A stretch of DNA of 64,000 nucleotides from Elioraea thermophila (ex Habib et al. 2022). Lineage in GTDB: Bacteria > Pseudomonadota > Alphaproteobacteria > Acetobacterales > Acetobacteraceae. The position numbers were made by a program, and so were the translations under genes. Where the stretch lies: NCBI RefSeq assembly GCF_003336755.1, contig NZ_QMDI01000006.1:248001-312000 (forward strand), in the 5' to 3' direction. Positions 38,357-49,991 of the stretch are shown piece by piece. The notes below the pieces were generated by a model. That model did not search any database. It saw only the letters and a list, made by a program, of their open reading frames with translations, and was not told the DNA's origin. Within the stretch, counting starts at the first letter, position 1. Each line of letters opens with the position of its first letter.

Positions 38357-39721
38357 GTGGATTTCGACCTGTTCGTCATCGGCGGCGGCTCGGCCGGCGT
38401 GCGCTGCGCGCGCATCAGCGCGGGCCACGGCGCGCGCGTCGCCATCGCCGAATCGCGCCACTGGGGCGGCACCTGCGTCAATGTCGGTTGCGTGCCGAAG
38501 AAGATCATGGTGCAGGCGGCCGAGTATCGCGGCGCGTTCGAGGACGCGCGCGCCTTCGGCTGGGATCTCGAGGTGCGCGGCCACGATTGGGCGAAGCTGA
38601 AGGCGCGCCGCGACGCCGAGGTGGCGCGCCTCTCGACGCTCTACCGCCACCTGCTCGAGGGCGCCGGCGTCACCCTGTTCGAGGGCCACGCTGCACTGAT
38701 CGACGCCCATACGGTGGAGATCGGTGGCAGGCGCGTCACCGCCCGCTTCATCGTCATCGCCACCGGGGGCGAGCCGGTACGCCCGACCATTCCGGGGGCG
38801 GAGCATTGCCTTCTCTCCGACGATCTCTTCGCGCTTCCCGAGAAGCCGAAGCGGGTGGTGGTGCTGGGCGGTGGTTACATCGCCTGCGAGTTCGCCGCCC
38901 TGCTGAACGGGCTCGGCGCGGAGGTGCACCAGCTCTATCGCGGGCCTTTGTTCCTGCGCGGCTTCGATCGCGACCTCCGCGACGCGCTCGCCGAGGAGAT
39001 GCGGGCGGAGGGGATCGATCTCCGTTTCGATGCCGATGCGGAGCGGATCGAGCGGACGCGCGATGGGTTCCTGGTCGTCTCCTCGGACGGGCGCGCGATC
39101 GAAGCGGATGCCGTGTTCGCCACCATCGGCCGTCGCCCCAACGTCGCCGGGCTCGGGCTCGAACGCGCCGGCGTGCAGGTGTCCGCCAAGGGCGCGATCG
39201 TGGTCGACGAGGCGATGCGCACCTCCGTCCCCTCCATCTACGCCCTCGGCGACGTGACGGATCGGCTCAACCTCACCCCCGTCGCCACCGCGCAGGGCCA
39301 TGCGCTGGCGGATACGCTGTTCGGCGGCCGCCCGCGCCGGGTGAGCCTGGAGAACGTGCCCACGGCGATCTTCACCATCCCGCCCATCGGCACGGTTGGG
39401 CTCGCCGAGGAGGAGGCGGCCAAGCGGGGGCCGGTCGACGTCTACCTCGCCCGCTTCCGCCCTCTCCGCCACACCATCACCGGCCGGCAGCGGCGCACCC
39501 TGATGAAACTTGTGGTCGAGCGCGCGTCGGGGCGCGTGCTTGGCGCCCACATGCTGGGCGAGGATGCGCCCGAGATCATCCAGGGCATCGCCATCGCCCT
39601 CGTGATGGGCGCGACCAAGGCCGATTTCGACCGCACGATCGGCGTGCACCCGACCGCGGCGGAGGAGTTCGTCACCATGCGCACCCGCCGGCCGGACCCG
39701 CTGGCCGAGGCGGCCGATTAG
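38357..39721 (+). CDS. gor: Glutathione-disulfide reductase
   Basis: 454 residues with GTG start. The FAD motif is FVIGGGSAGVRCARISA. The redox-active disulfide is in WGGTCVNVGCVPKK, the form typical of glutathione reductase. The NADPH motif GGGYIACEFAALLNGLGAEV is followed by LYRG, whose Arg favours NADPH. The C-terminal HPTAAEEFVTMR supplies the catalytic His-Glu pair to the other subunit. It keeps glutathione reduced in the cytoplasm. It follows the semialdehyde dehydrogenase on the same strand. Confidence 0.93.
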   Translation: MDFDLFVIGGGSAGVRCARISAGHGARVAIAESRHWGGTCVNVGCVPKKIMVQAAEYRGAFEDARAFGWDLEVRGHDWAKLKARRDAEVARLSTLYRHLLEGAGVTLFEGHAALIDAHTVEIGGRRVTARFIVIATGGEPVRPTIPGAEHCLLSDDLFALPEKPKRVVVLGGGYIACEFAALLNGLGAEVHQLYRGPLFLRGFDRDLRDALAEEMRAEGIDLRFDADAERIERTRDGFLVVSSDGRAIEADAVFATIGRRPNVAGLGLERAGVQVSAKGAIVVDEAMRTSVPSIYALGDVTDRLNLTPVATAQGHALADTLFGGRPRRVSLENVPTAIFTIPPIGTVGLAEEEAAKRGPVDVYLARFRPLRHTITGRQRRTLMKLVVERASGRVLGAHMLGEDAPEIIQGIAIALVMGATKADFDRTIGVHPTAAEEFVTMRTRRPDPLAEAAD

Positions 39722-39806
39722 GCCCGCGCGGCGTACGCGGTGGCGTTTGCCCTCCTGCTGTGGTTAATGTCGCCCCGCAACGTGTGACCGTTTTGAGGAC
39801 AACGCC

Positions 39807-41189
39807 ATGTCAGCGCCCTGGAGCCCGGAGTCCTGGCGAACGAAGCCGGTGGCGCAGATGCCGCAGTACCCCGACGAGGCGGAACTCGCCGTCGTGCTGG
39901 AGCGGATCAAGCGCTACCCGCCGCTCGTCTTCGCCGGCGAGGCCCGGCGGCTGAAGGCCGCACTCGCCGCCGCCGCCGAGGGCAGGGCCTTCGTCCTGCA
40001 GGGCGGAGATTGCGCCGAATCCTTCGCCGACCTCACCGCCAACGTCATCCGCGACAGTTTCCGCGTGCTCCTGCAGATGGCGGTGGTGCTCACCTACGGC
40101 GGGCAGGTGCCGGTGGTGAAGATCGGCCGCATGGCGGGCCAGTTCGCCAAGCCGCGCAGTGCGGAGACCGAAACGATCGACGGCGTGACCCTCCCCGCCT
40201 ATCGCGGCGACAACATCAACGGTGCGGAATTCACCGCCCAAGCGCGCAGGCCCGACCCCGCACGGATGGAGCGCGGGTACTTCCACGCCGCCTCAACGCT
40301 CAACCTGCTGCGCGCCTTCGCGCAAGGCGGCTATGCCGACCTGCACGAGGTGCATCGCTGGAACCTCGGTTTCGTCGAACGGAGCCCCGCGGCCGAGCGC
40401 TACCGCGACCTCGCCGATCGGCTCGACCAGACCCTCGCCTTCATGGCGGCCTGCGGCCTCACCTCCGACACCACGCCGCAGATCCGCGAGACCGACTTCT
40501 ACGTCTCGCACGAGGCGCTGCTGCTGCCGTTCGAGCAGGCGATGACGCGCATCGATTCCACCTCCGGCGACTGGTACTGCACTTCCGCCCATCTGCTCTG
40601 GATCGGTGAGCGCACGCGTCAGCACGACCATGCGCATGTCGAGTTCCTGCGCGGGGTGAAGAACCCGATCGGCATCAAGTGCGGGCCCTCGATGCAGCCG
40701 GATGACGTGCTGCGCCTGCTCGACATCCTCAATCCGCAGAACGAGCCCGGCCGCATCACGCTGATTTCCCGCATGGGGGCGGACGCGATCAGCGCGCGCC
40801 TGCCCCCCCTCGTGCGCGCGGTCGCGCGCGAGGGGCGCAAGGTCGTTTGGCTCACCGACCCGATGCACGGCAACACCGTGAAGGCGTCGAACGGCTACAA
40901 GACCCGCCGCTTCGAGGCGATCCTCACCGAAGTCAGGGGATTCTTCGACGTGCATGAGGCGGAAGGAACCTGGCCTGGCGGCGTGCACATCGAGATGACC
41001 GGGCAGGACGTGACGGAATGCCTCGGCGGCTCGCGCCCCGTCACCGAAGCCTCGCTCGCCGCCCGCTACCACACCTTCTGCGACCCGCGGCTGAATGCGG
41101 AGCAGGCGCTCGAGCTCGCCTTCCTGGTGGCGGACGAGCTGCGCAGCCGCCGCGGTGCGGATCGTTCCCGACGTGTCGCCGCGCAATAG
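39807..41189 (+). CDS. Class II 3-deoxy-7-phosphoheptulonate synthase (DAHP synthase)
   Basis: 460 residues of the plant-like type II enzyme, first step of the shikimate pathway (PEP plus erythrose-4-P). Landmarks are the N-terminal [29 protein letters not shown] with the metal Cys, [49 protein letters not shown] with the metal His, and [16 protein letters not shown]. All catalytic segments are present. Class II enzymes often carry aromatic-amino-acid inhibition sites. It stands just upstream of pncB, with a ten-base gap. Confidence 0.94.
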   Translation: MSAPWSPESWRTKPVAQMPQYPDEAELAVVLERIKRYPPLVFAGEARRLKAALAAAAEGRAFVLQGGDCAESFADLTANVIRDSFRVLLQMAVVLTYGGQVPVVKIGRMAGQFAKPRSAETETIDGVTLPAYRGDNINGAEFTAQARRPDPARMERGYFHAASTLNLLRAFAQGGYADLHEVHRWNLGFVERSPAAERYRDLADRLDQTLAFMAACGLTSDTTPQIRETDFYVSHEALLLPFEQAMTRIDSTSGDWYCTSAHLLWIGERTRQHDHAHVEFLRGVKNPIGIKCGPSMQPDDVLRLLDILNPQNEPGRITLISRMGADAISARLPPLVRAVAREGRKVVWLTDPMHGNTVKASNGYKTRRFEAILTEVRGFFDVHEAEGTWPGGVHIEMTGQDVTECLGGSRPVTEASLAARYHTFCDPRLNAEQALELAFLVADELRSRRGADRSRRVAAQ

Positions 41190-41199
41190 GCCGGCGGCG

Positions 41200-42339
41200 A
41201 TGCTGCGCGCCGTCGCCACACCGGCGGCGGAGGAGATCCCCCGCCACACGGACTCCTACTTCACCCGCACGCGCCGCATCGTCGAACGCTTCGGCGACTG
41301 CACCGTAACCTATGCGGTGTTCATGCGCCGCCCCGTCGTCTCCGCTCCACGCATCGCCATCGACTGGCTGCGTGCGGTGCGCGGCGATGCGGTCAGCATC
41401 GAGGTGATGCACCCGGAGGGCGCGGTCGTCGGCGCCGGGGATCCGATCCTCTACATCAGCGGCTCCTTCGCCGAACTCGCCGAACTGGAGACCATCCTGC
41501 TGCAGAAGCTCGGGCCCACCTGTGTCGCGGCCTGGAACGCCTGGGCGATGTGCCTCGAGCTTCCGCATGTGCCGTTCCTCGCCATGGATGCGCGCCACTG
41601 CGCCGGCACCGAGATGGCGGAGATGATGGCCTATGCGGCCTCGGTGGGGTCGCGGGCGGCCCAAGCGCAAGGGGCGAAGGGCTTCATCGGCAACGCGAAT
41701 GATGCGACCGCGCATTGGTTCGGCGCCAATCGCGGCCGTGGCACGATGCCGCACGCGCTGATCGGCTATGCCGGCTCCACCGTGCGGGCGGCCGAAATGT
41801 TCAGGGAGACATTTCCGGAGGATGATCTGACCGTGCTCGTGGATTATTTCGGCAAGGAGGTGACGGACGCGATCGCCGTCGCCAGACGCTTCCCCGACCT
41901 CGCCGCCGAAGGGCGTCTTGCCGTGCGGCTCGACACCCATGGCGGTCGCTACATGGAGGGGCTTGATCCGCCCTCCTCCTACGCGGTGCTCGAACGCCAC
42001 GCACCGCACGCGATCAGGCGGTACCGGTCGGAGACGGAACTGAAATGGCTGGTCGGCACCGGCGTCTCGGCGGCCGCCATCTGGCGCATGCGCGAGGCGC
42101 TCGACGAGGCGGGCTTCCCGCGCGTTCGCATCGTCGGCTCCTCCGGGTTCTCGGTCGAGAAGTGCCGGGTGATGGCGGATGCCAAGGCCCCGCTCGATCT
42201 GGTCGGCACCGGTTCCTTCCTGCCCGAGATCTGGAGCGAGACCTACGCCACCGCCGACATCATCGCCTATGACGGTGTCGCCCGCGTCAAGGTCGGGCGA
42301 GAGTTCCTGTTCCGGAAGAATGGCGCGCGCACTCCGTGA
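41200..42339 (+). CDS. pncB: Nicotinate phosphoribosyltransferase
   Basis: About 379 residues. The ATG at 41200 is chosen because the open frame upstream overlaps the DAHP synthase gene. The N-terminal HTDSYFTRTRRIVERFGD fits the NAPRTase family. LETILLQKLGPTCVAAWN, a domain carrying FLAMDARHCAGTEMAEMMAY with the phosphate-binding region, and FIGNANDATAH follow. It converts nicotinate and PRPP to nicotinate mononucleotide in NAD salvage. Its stop overlaps the GTG of the EamA transporter gene (GTGA), and nadE follows, so the three form an NAD-related unit. Confidence 0.85.
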   Translation: MLRAVATPAAEEIPRHTDSYFTRTRRIVERFGDCTVTYAVFMRRPVVSAPRIAIDWLRAVRGDAVSIEVMHPEGAVVGAGDPILYISGSFAELAELETILLQKLGPTCVAAWNAWAMCLELPHVPFLAMDARHCAGTEMAEMMAYAASVGSRAAQAQGAKGFIGNANDATAHWFGANRGRGTMPHALIGYAGSTVRAAEMFRETFPEDDLTVLVDYFGKEVTDAIAVARRFPDLAAEGRLAVRLDTHGGRYMEGLDPPSSYAVLERHAPHAIRRYRSETELKWLVGTGVSAAAIWRMREALDEAGFPRVRIVGSSGFSVEKCRVMADAKAPLDLVGTGSFLPEIWSETYATADIIAYDGVARVKVGREFLFRKNGARTP

Positions 42340-43259
42340 TCCGCGCGCTGTTCGCGCCGTCGGCTGACGAGGCGCAGGAGCGTCGCCTCGGCTTCCTGCT
42401 CGCCACCGGCGTGCTCGTCATCTGGACCGGTTTCATCCTGGCGAGCCGGGCGGGGGCGAAGGGGGCACTCACCTCGTGGGACATGGCGGCGCTGCGCTTC
42501 GGCGTGTCCTTCGTCGCCCTGCTGCCGGCCGCCCTGATGGGAGCGCTGCGCGGCGTCCCGTTGCCGCGCATCGCCGCCCTCACCGCCACGGCGGGCTACG
42601 GCTTCGCGCTGCTCGCCTATGCCGCCTTCGAAATCGCCCCCGCCGCGCACGGTGCCGTGCTGCTGCCGGGGGCGCTCCCGTTCGTCACCACGCTGCTCGC
42701 CTTCGTCTGGCTCGGCGAGCCGATTTCGCGCCGACGAAAACGCTCGCTCGCGCTGATTGCCATCGGCATCGTGTTGCTGGCGGGCCTTGGCTTCTTCGAC
42801 TCGCCGGGGGCGTGGCGCGGCGATGTGCTGTTCTTCCTGGCCACCTCGTCCTGGGCGGTGTTCACCATCCTGGTGCAACGCTGGCAGATCACCGCGCTTC
42901 AAGCCACGACTTCGATCGCCATCGGCTGCGCGCCCCTCTATCTCCCGCTGTGGTGGTTCGCCCTCCCGTCCAACATCCACCTCGCGTCCTGGGGCGAGAT
43001 CCTGTTCCAGGGCGTCTATCAGGGCCTGCTGGCGATGGCCTTCGCCTCGCTGATCTACAACCGTGCCCTGATCGCGCTCGGCCCCGTGCGCCTCTCCTTG
43101 TTCACCTCCGTGGTGCCGGCACTCGCCGCGGTGGCGGCTTGGCCCCTGCTCGGCGAGCCGCTGGGCTGGGGTGGCGCGCTCGGCGTGCTCGCCGTCACCG
43201 CCGGCATGATCCTGGGCGTGCGCGGCGGTCGCGTTGACGTCGCCCTGCCCCGCCCCTAG
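42336..43259 (+). CDS. EamA/DMT-family transporter
   Basis: 307 residues with ten predicted membrane helices in two EamA repeats. The first repeat ends with FVTTLLAFVWLGEPISRRRK and the second with VPALAAVAAWPLLGEPLGW, the typical ends of DMT domains. Start GTG in a GTGA overlap with pncB. Family members export or import metabolites. Its place between pncB and nadE suggests transport of nicotinate, nicotinamide or a related precursor, which is inference only. Confidence 0.85.
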   Translation: MIRALFAPSADEAQERRLGFLLATGVLVIWTGFILASRAGAKGALTSWDMAALRFGVSFVALLPAALMGALRGVPLPRIAALTATAGYGFALLAYAAFEIAPAAHGAVLLPGALPFVTTLLAFVWLGEPISRRRKRSLALIAIGIVLLAGLGFFDSPGAWRGDVLFFLATSSWAVFTILVQRWQITALQATTSIAIGCAPLYLPLWWFALPSNIHLASWGEILFQGVYQGLLAMAFASLIYNRALIALGPVRLSLFTSVVPALAAVAAWPLLGEPLGWGGALGVLAVTAGMILGVRGGRVDVALPRP

Positions 43260-43270
43260 CGTCGCGGCCC

Positions 43271-44931
<1,661 letters not shown>

Positions 44932-44935
<4 letters not shown>

Positions 44936-45297
44936 TGGAGTCCCTGTTCGCCCCGGCCGGAGGCTGGGTGGTGCGCATCGTCGACCTCTCGGGGGGAAGC
45001 GAGGGCGAGGTCGAGGAGGTGCGCGGCTTCGCGACCCTGATGCACGCCAACGCCTTCGCGCGCGCCTATGTGCGCGACAGCGTGGAGCGCTGCCGCCTGC
45101 CGGGGGCGAGCCCGCGCGACGTCGCGGCCGCTTGGCACGCCTTCGGCGAAGATGCCGAGGTGGTCGATGCCGGCGACCTCGCCTGGTCCTCCGCCGCCGA
45201 GCTCGCCTTCTTCGCCGCCAACCCTGCCCCGCCCGGCAGCGAGGAGCGCGACTGGCGAAGCCTGGATCCGCGCCGCTTCGCCGGGGCGGATGACTGA
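44932..45297 (+). CDS. Hypothetical protein between nadE and gltX
   Basis: 121 residues from the ATG in the ATGA overlap with nadE. The sequence is soluble, with no signal peptide and no membrane helix. Features are EVRGFATLMHANAFARAYVRD, a helical centre (SPRDVAAAWHAFGEDAEV) and an acidic C-terminal tail. It is similar in style to short alphaproteobacterial proteins placed before gltX, but I recognise no named family. Coupled translation with nadE makes it a real gene. Confidence 0.7.
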
Positions 45298-45309
45298 CGC
45301 AGCCCGCGC

Positions 45310-46647
45310 GTGCGCGTCCGTTTCGCCCCCTCGCCGACCGGCCACCTGCACGTCGGCAACGCCCGCATCGCGCTCATCAACTGGCTGTTCGCCCGCGCGG
45401 GCGGCGGATCGTTCCTGCTCCGACTCGACGACACCGACACGGCACGCTCGCGCGCCGAATACGCCGCCGCCATCGAGGAGGATCTGCGCTGGCTCGGGCT
45501 TGATTGGGACGAGGGCCCCCTCCGCCAGAGCGAGCGGCTCTCGCGCTACGCGGAGGTGGCCGAGGCGCTGAAGGCCGCCGGGCGGCTCTATCCGTGCTGG
45601 GAGAGCGAGGAGGAGCTGGCGGCGAAACGCAAGCAGCGCCTCGCCCGCGGCCTCGCCCCCGTGTACGACCGCGCCGCCCTCGCGCTCACCGAAGAGCAGC
45701 GCGCCCGCGCGCTCGCCTCCGGCAAGCCCCCCTATTGGCGCTTCCGTCTCTCCGACGGCGAGGTCGCCTGGGAGGATCTCGTCCTCGGACGGCGCGCGGT
45801 GAAACTTCCCGCCATCTCCGACCCCGTTCTCGTGCGCGCCGACGGCAGCCCCCTCTACACCTTCGCCTCGGCGGTCGACGATCTCGACTTCGGCGTCAGC
45901 CACATCATCCGCGGCGAGGACCACGTCACCAACACCGGCGTGCAGCTCGACATCCTCGCCGCTCTCGGTGCCGACACCGCCGGCTTGCGCTTCGCCCACC
46001 TGCCGCTTCTGGTCGACGAGGCGGGCGAGCCGCTCTCCAAGCGCCTCGGCTCGCTCTCCTTGCGCGCGCTGCGGGCCGACGGGGTGACGCCGGAGGCGCT
46101 GGCCGGCTACCTCGCCCGCCTCGGCACGCCCGACGAGGCCGTCCCCGGCCTGCCGCGCGAGCTCCTCGCCGGCTTCGACCTCGCCCGCTTCGGGAAGAGC
46201 CCCCCGCGTTTCGACATCCGCCAGCTCCTCGCCCTCAACCGTCGCGTGCTGCAGGCATTGCCGTTCGCTTCCGTGCAGGATCGACTGCCGGAGGGGGCGA
46301 CCGAGGCCTTCTGGCACGCCGTACGCGGCAATCTCGACCTGTTGTCCGAGGCGCGCGGGTGGTGGGAGGTCGTCGCCGGCCACATCGTGCCACCCCCCCT
46401 GCTCGAGGAGGCCCCATTCCTGCGCGCCGCCCTCGACACCCTCCCACCCGAACCCTGGGACGAGGCGACCGCGAAGGCCTGGGCGGCGACGCTTGCGGCG
46501 GCGACGGGACGGAAGGGCCGCGCACTCTGGCGCCCGCTGCGTCTTGCGCTCACCGGCGAGGAGCACGGGCCCGACATGGCCGCCCTGCTCCCCCTCATCG
46601 GCCGCGCCCGCGCCGCCGCACGGCTGCGTCTCGCCGCCGGCGTTTGA
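45310..46647 (+). CDS. gltX: Glutamyl-tRNA synthetase (class I)
   Basis: 445 residues from GTG 45310. The HIGH-type motif is in [18 protein letters not shown], the KMSKS-type motif is EPLSKRLGS, and DDTDTARS is the usual nearby segment. [15 protein letters not shown] is the second family signature. The length fits the shorter alphaproteobacterial GltX forms. Many alphaproteobacteria carry two copies, one charging tRNA-Gln as well; which one this is cannot be decided from the sequence by eye. cysS follows 34 bases later. Confidence 0.93.
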   Translation: MRVRFAPSPTGHLHVGNARIALINWLFARAGGGSFLLRLDDTDTARSRAEYAAAIEEDLRWLGLDWDEGPLRQSERLSRYAEVAEALKAAGRLYPCWESEEELAAKRKQRLARGLAPVYDRAALALTEEQRARALASGKPPYWRFRLSDGEVAWEDLVLGRRAVKLPAISDPVLVRADGSPLYTFASAVDDLDFGVSHIIRGEDHVTNTGVQLDILAALGADTAGLRFAHLPLLVDEAGEPLSKRLGSLSLRALRADGVTPEALAGYLARLGTPDEAVPGLPRELLAGFDLARFGKSPPRFDIRQLLALNRRVLQALPFASVQDRLPEGATEAFWHAVRGNLDLLSEARGWWEVVAGHIVPPPLLEEAPFLRAALDTLPPEPWDEATAKAWAATLAAATGRKGRALWRPLRLALTGEEHGPDMAALLPLIGRARAAARLRLAAGV

Positions 46648-46681
46648 CGCAGCCCCCCGCGCGTCGCATATCGCCCCCGCC

Positions 46682-48037
46682 ATGCCGCACCTCGTGCTGC
46701 ACAACACGGCGACACGGCGCAAGGAGCCGTTCCGCCCGCTCGACCCCGGGCACGTTCGGCTTTACGTCTGCGGGCCCACCGTCTACGACCGCGCGCATAT
46801 CGGCAATGCGCGCCCCGTCGTCGTGTTCGACGTGCTGGTGCGGCTGCTGCGCCGTCTCTTTCCGCGCGTCACCTACGTGCGCAACATCACCGACGTCGAC
46901 GACAAGATCATGGCCGCCGCCCGCGAGCGCGGCGAGACGATCGAGCAGGTGACCGGGCGCACCACGCGCTGGTTCCACGAGGACATGGCCGCCCTCGGCG
47001 CCCTGCCGCCCGACGTGGAGCCGCGCGCGACCGAAACGATCGCCGAGATGATCGCGCTGATCGAGCGCCTCATCGCCTCCGGCCACGCCTACGAGGCGGA
47101 AGGCCACGTGCTGTTCCACGTGCCGTCCTTCCCGCGCTACGGTGCCTTGTCGAACCGTTCTCCGGAGGAAATGGAGGCCGGCGCTCGGGTCGAGGTCGCG
47201 CCCTACAAGCGGTCCCCGTACGACTTCGTGCTGTGGAAGCCCTCGACGCCGGATCAGCCTGGGTGGGCAAGTCCCTGGGGCCGCGGCCGCCCCGGCTGGC
47301 ACATCGAGTGCAGCGCGATGTCCTGGCGCCACTTGGGGACCGACTTCGACATCCACGGCGGCGGGATCGACCTGATCTTCCCCCACCACGAGAACGAGAT
47401 CGCGCAGTCGCTCTGCGCCTTTCCGGGCTCGGGCTTCGCCCGCACCTGGGTCCACAACGGCATGCTGCTCGTCAACGGCGAGAAGATGTCGAAGTCGCTC
47501 GGCAACTTCGTCACCGTCGCCGAAATCCTCGCGCACGGCGACTGGGCCGGGGAGGCGTTCCGCCTGCTGCTGCTCAAGACGCATTATCGCATGCCGCTCG
47601 ACTACACGGAGGCGGGGCTTCTCGAGGCGCGGCGAGAGCTCGACCGCTTCTACCGTGCCCTCGAGGCCGTGGGCGAACCGGCAGCCGCGCCCGACCTCCC
47701 GCACGCCGTGCTCGCCGCCTTGCTCGACGATCTGAACACGCCGGCGGCTCTCGCCGCCATGCACGGCCTTGCCGACCGGGCACTCGCCGGCGAGCGCGCG
47801 GCGGGGGCCGAGCTGCGCGCCGCCGCCGACCTGATGGGCCTTCTTCCCCGTACGGCCGCGGCCTGGTTCCGCGGCGGCATCGACAGTGCCGAGATCGAGG
47901 CGGCGATCGCCCGTCGCCTCGCCGCCCGCCGCGCGCGCGACTTCGCAACCGCCGACGCGATCCGCGCCGAACTCGCCGCCAAGGGCATCGTGCTCGAGGA
48001 CACGCCGGCCGGCACCACCTGGAGACGCGCGTCATGA
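46682..48037 (+). CDS. cysS: Cysteinyl-tRNA synthetase
   Basis: 451 residues from the ATG at 46682; the upstream open frame is a shadow of gltX. The first zinc Cys lies in [19 protein letters not shown] together with the HIGH motif (HIGN). Further zinc ligands are in GWHIECSAM and [10 protein letters not shown]. The KMSKS motif is [10 protein letters not shown]. The helical anticodon region and [17 protein letters not shown] end the protein. Its stop overlaps the cimA ATG (ATGA). Confidence 0.96.
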   Translation: MPHLVLHNTATRRKEPFRPLDPGHVRLYVCGPTVYDRAHIGNARPVVVFDVLVRLLRRLFPRVTYVRNITDVDDKIMAAARERGETIEQVTGRTTRWFHEDMAALGALPPDVEPRATETIAEMIALIERLIASGHAYEAEGHVLFHVPSFPRYGALSNRSPEEMEAGARVEVAPYKRSPYDFVLWKPSTPDQPGWASPWGRGRPGWHIECSAMSWRHLGTDFDIHGGGIDLIFPHHENEIAQSLCAFPGSGFARTWVHNGMLLVNGEKMSKSLGNFVTVAEILAHGDWAGEAFRLLLLKTHYRMPLDYTEAGLLEARRELDRFYRALEAVGEPAAAPDLPHAVLAALLDDLNTPAALAAMHGLADRALAGERAAGAELRAAADLMGLLPRTAAAWFRGGIDSAEIEAAIARRLAARRARDFATADAIRAELAAKGIVLEDTPAGTTWRRAS

Positions 48038-49614
48038 CGACCAGGATCCACCTCTACGACTGCACGCTGCGCGACGGGCAGCAGATGCAGGGCGTGGATT
48101 GGGGGGTGGCGGACAAGATCGCGATCGCGCGCGCGCTCGATGCCTTCGGCATCGACACCATCGAGGGCGGCTGGCCGGGCGCCAACCCGATCGACGATGC
48201 CTTCTTCGCCTCGCCCCCGCCGCTGCGCCACGCACGCCTCGCCGCCTTCGGCATGACGCGGCGGGCGGGTCGTTCCGCCGCCAACGACCCCGGCCTCGCC
48301 GCCGTCTTCGCCGCCCGCACGCCGATCATCACCCTCGTCGGCAAGACCTGGGACTACCACGCCGAGGTCGCACTCGGCGTGACGCTCGAAGAGAACCTCG
48401 CGATGATCGCCGAGAGTGTGGCGGAAGCGAAGCGCCGTGCGACGACGGTGATGTTCGACGCCGAACATTTCTTCGACGGCTTCAAGCGCAATCGCGACTA
48501 TGCGCTGGCGGCGATCCGCGCCGCGCACGAGGCGGGGGCGGAGTGGATCGTGCTCTGCGACACCAATGGCGGCACCCTGCCGCACGAGGTGGAGGAGATC
48601 GTGCGCGAGGTGACGCGCCTCATCCCCGGCGAGCGTCTCGGCTTCCACGGCCACGACGATACCGGCAACGGGGTGGCGAACAGCCTCGCCGCCGTGCGTG
48701 CGGGCTGCCGCATGGTGCAGGGCACGATCAACGGCATCGGGGAGCGCTGCGGCAACGCCAATCTCGTCTCCATCATCCCGACGCTGATGCTGAAGATGGG
48801 CTACACGACGGGGGTGAGCGAGGAGCAGCTCCGGGGCCTCACCAAGCTCTCGCGGCTGATCGACGAGCGGCTCAATCGCGCCCCCGCCCGCGGTGCGCCG
48901 TACGTCGGCGAATCGGCCTTCGCGCACAAGGGCGGCCTGCATGTCTCGGCGGTGGCGCGCGATCCCGCCACCTACGAGCACATCGCGCCCGAACGGGTCG
49001 GCAATCACCGCGTCATCGTCGTCTCCGACCAGGCGGGGCGATCCAACATCCTGGCCCGGCTGCGCGAGGCGGGGATCGAGATCGACCCGGAGGATGCGCG
49101 GGTGAAGCGCATTCTCGACGAGGTGAAGGCGCGCGAATTCGCGGGCTACGCCTATGACGGCGCTGAGGCCTCGTTCGAACTCCTCGCGCGGCGCGTGCTC
49201 GGCACGGTGCCGGAGTATTTCCGACTCGAATCGTTCCGCACGCTCGTGGAGCGGCGGCATGAGAGCGAAGAACCCCTCTCCGAGGCCACGCTCAAACTCA
49301 TCGTCAAAGGGGAGCGCGTGCTGACGGTGGCGGAAGGCAACGGGCCCGTGAACGCGCTCGATGCCGCGCTGCGCAAGGCGCTCGAGCCGCACTACCCGGA
49401 GGTACGGGCGCTCAGGCTCGTCGACTACAAGGTGCGCATCCTCACCCCCGACCAGGCGACCGCCGCCACCACGCGGGTGATGATCGAATCGGAAGGGCCC
49501 GATCAGGCGCGCTGGAGCACGGTCGGCGTGTCGGGCAACGTCATCGAGGCCTCGTTCGGTGCGCTCGCCGATGCGGTGACGTATCTGTTGCTGCGCGAGG
49601 GGGTCGCGGCCTGA
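48034..49614 (+). CDS. cimA: (R)-citramalate synthase
   Basis: About 526 residues. The HMGL-like catalytic barrel begins with [16 protein letters not shown] (metal Asp and Arg), has [29 protein letters not shown] and the metal motif [33 protein letters not shown] marks the alpha-IPM-synthase-like subdomain. The C-terminal LeuA regulatory domain spans about 400-526. It condenses pyruvate and acetyl-CoA to citramalate, opening a threonine-independent route to isoleucine. Homocitrate or isopropylmalate synthase is the alternative, but the TLRDGQQM form is that of CimA. It overlaps cysS by four bases. Confidence 0.88.
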   Translation: MTTRIHLYDCTLRDGQQMQGVDWGVADKIAIARALDAFGIDTIEGGWPGANPIDDAFFASPPPLRHARLAAFGMTRRAGRSAANDPGLAAVFAARTPIITLVGKTWDYHAEVALGVTLEENLAMIAESVAEAKRRATTVMFDAEHFFDGFKRNRDYALAAIRAAHEAGAEWIVLCDTNGGTLPHEVEEIVREVTRLIPGERLGFHGHDDTGNGVANSLAAVRAGCRMVQGTINGIGERCGNANLVSIIPTLMLKMGYTTGVSEEQLRGLTKLSRLIDERLNRAPARGAPYVGESAFAHKGGLHVSAVARDPATYEHIAPERVGNHRVIVVSDQAGRSNILARLREAGIEIDPEDARVKRILDEVKAREFAGYAYDGAEASFELLARRVLGTVPEYFRLESFRTLVERRHESEEPLSEATLKLIVKGERVLTVAEGNGPVNALDAALRKALEPHYPEVRALRLVDYKVRILTPDQATAATTRVMIESEGPDQARWSTVGVSGNVIEASFGALADAVTYLLLREGVAA

Positions 49615-49646
49615 GCGGACCGGGGACCCCTCCCCTCCAAGCACGC

Positions 49647-49674
49647 TTGACGATCCCCTCCTGGAGGATAGGAT
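49647..49674 (+). promoter_or_regulatory. Candidate promoter with internal inverted repeat before the metal-sensor gene
   Basis: TTGACG (49647-49652) and TAGGAT (49669-49674) are 16 bases apart. Between them CCTCC-T-GGAGG (49657-49667) is a perfect inverted repeat inside ATCC...GGAT. CsoR/RcnR-family operators are G/C tracts with such symmetry. One difficulty: this promoter would place the start of the RNA at or next to the ATG at 49681, so either the message is leaderless or GGAGG is really the ribosome-binding site. Confidence 0.35.
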
Positions 49675-49680
49675 GGTCGC

Positions 49681-49968
49681 ATGAAACACGACCCGCAGGC
49701 GGGCGGCATCCGCCACGCCAGCCATGGCGACGTCGTCAAGCGGCTGCGCCGCGCCGAAGGCCACCTGCGCGCCGTCGTCGGCATGATCGAGGCGGGCCGC
49801 CCGTGCCTCGAACTCGCCCAGCAACTGCATGCGATCGAACGCGCGATCGGCAACGCCAAGCGCGAACTCATCCAGGACCACATCGACCACTGCCTCGACC
49901 GCGCGATCGAGGAGGGCAAGGCGGAAGCGGCACTGGCCGAGTTCCGCGCGCTGACCAAGTTCCTCTGA
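49681..49968 (+). CDS. CsoR/RcnR/FrmR-family metal-sensing repressor
   Basis: 95 residues, all helical, with the family pattern VVKRLRRAEGHLRAVVGMIE. Candidate ligands are Cys42, His67 and Cys71, in exactly the spacing of CsoR (Cys36, His61, Cys65) and of the nickel sensor InrS. RcnR would have His at the last place. His12 and His15 near the N-terminus could complete a nickel site as in InrS. Apo-protein would repress, metal would release. The next gene is a NicO-family exporter, so nickel or cobalt is likely; copper stays possible. Confidence 0.88.
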   Translation: MKHDPQAGGIRHASHGDVVKRLRRAEGHLRAVVGMIEAGRPCLELAQQLHAIERAIGNAKRELIQDHIDHCLDRAIEEGKAEAALAEFRALTKFL

Positions 49969-49991
49969 GGCAGGGGCGAGGGGAGCGCGCG

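Noticed and set aside
36910-39954. Open frame of 1014 codons across gabD, gor and the start of the DAHP synthase gene
   Set aside because: It is the +2 shadow of three real genes, with Arg- and Pro-rich low-complexity translation and no recognisable motif.
46312-46326. TGGCACG with GC ten bases after GG inside gltX
   Set aside because: The -12 element is ACGC and the site is deep inside a coding region in sense direction with no gene start nearby. It shows that partial matches arise by chance in GC-rich sequence.
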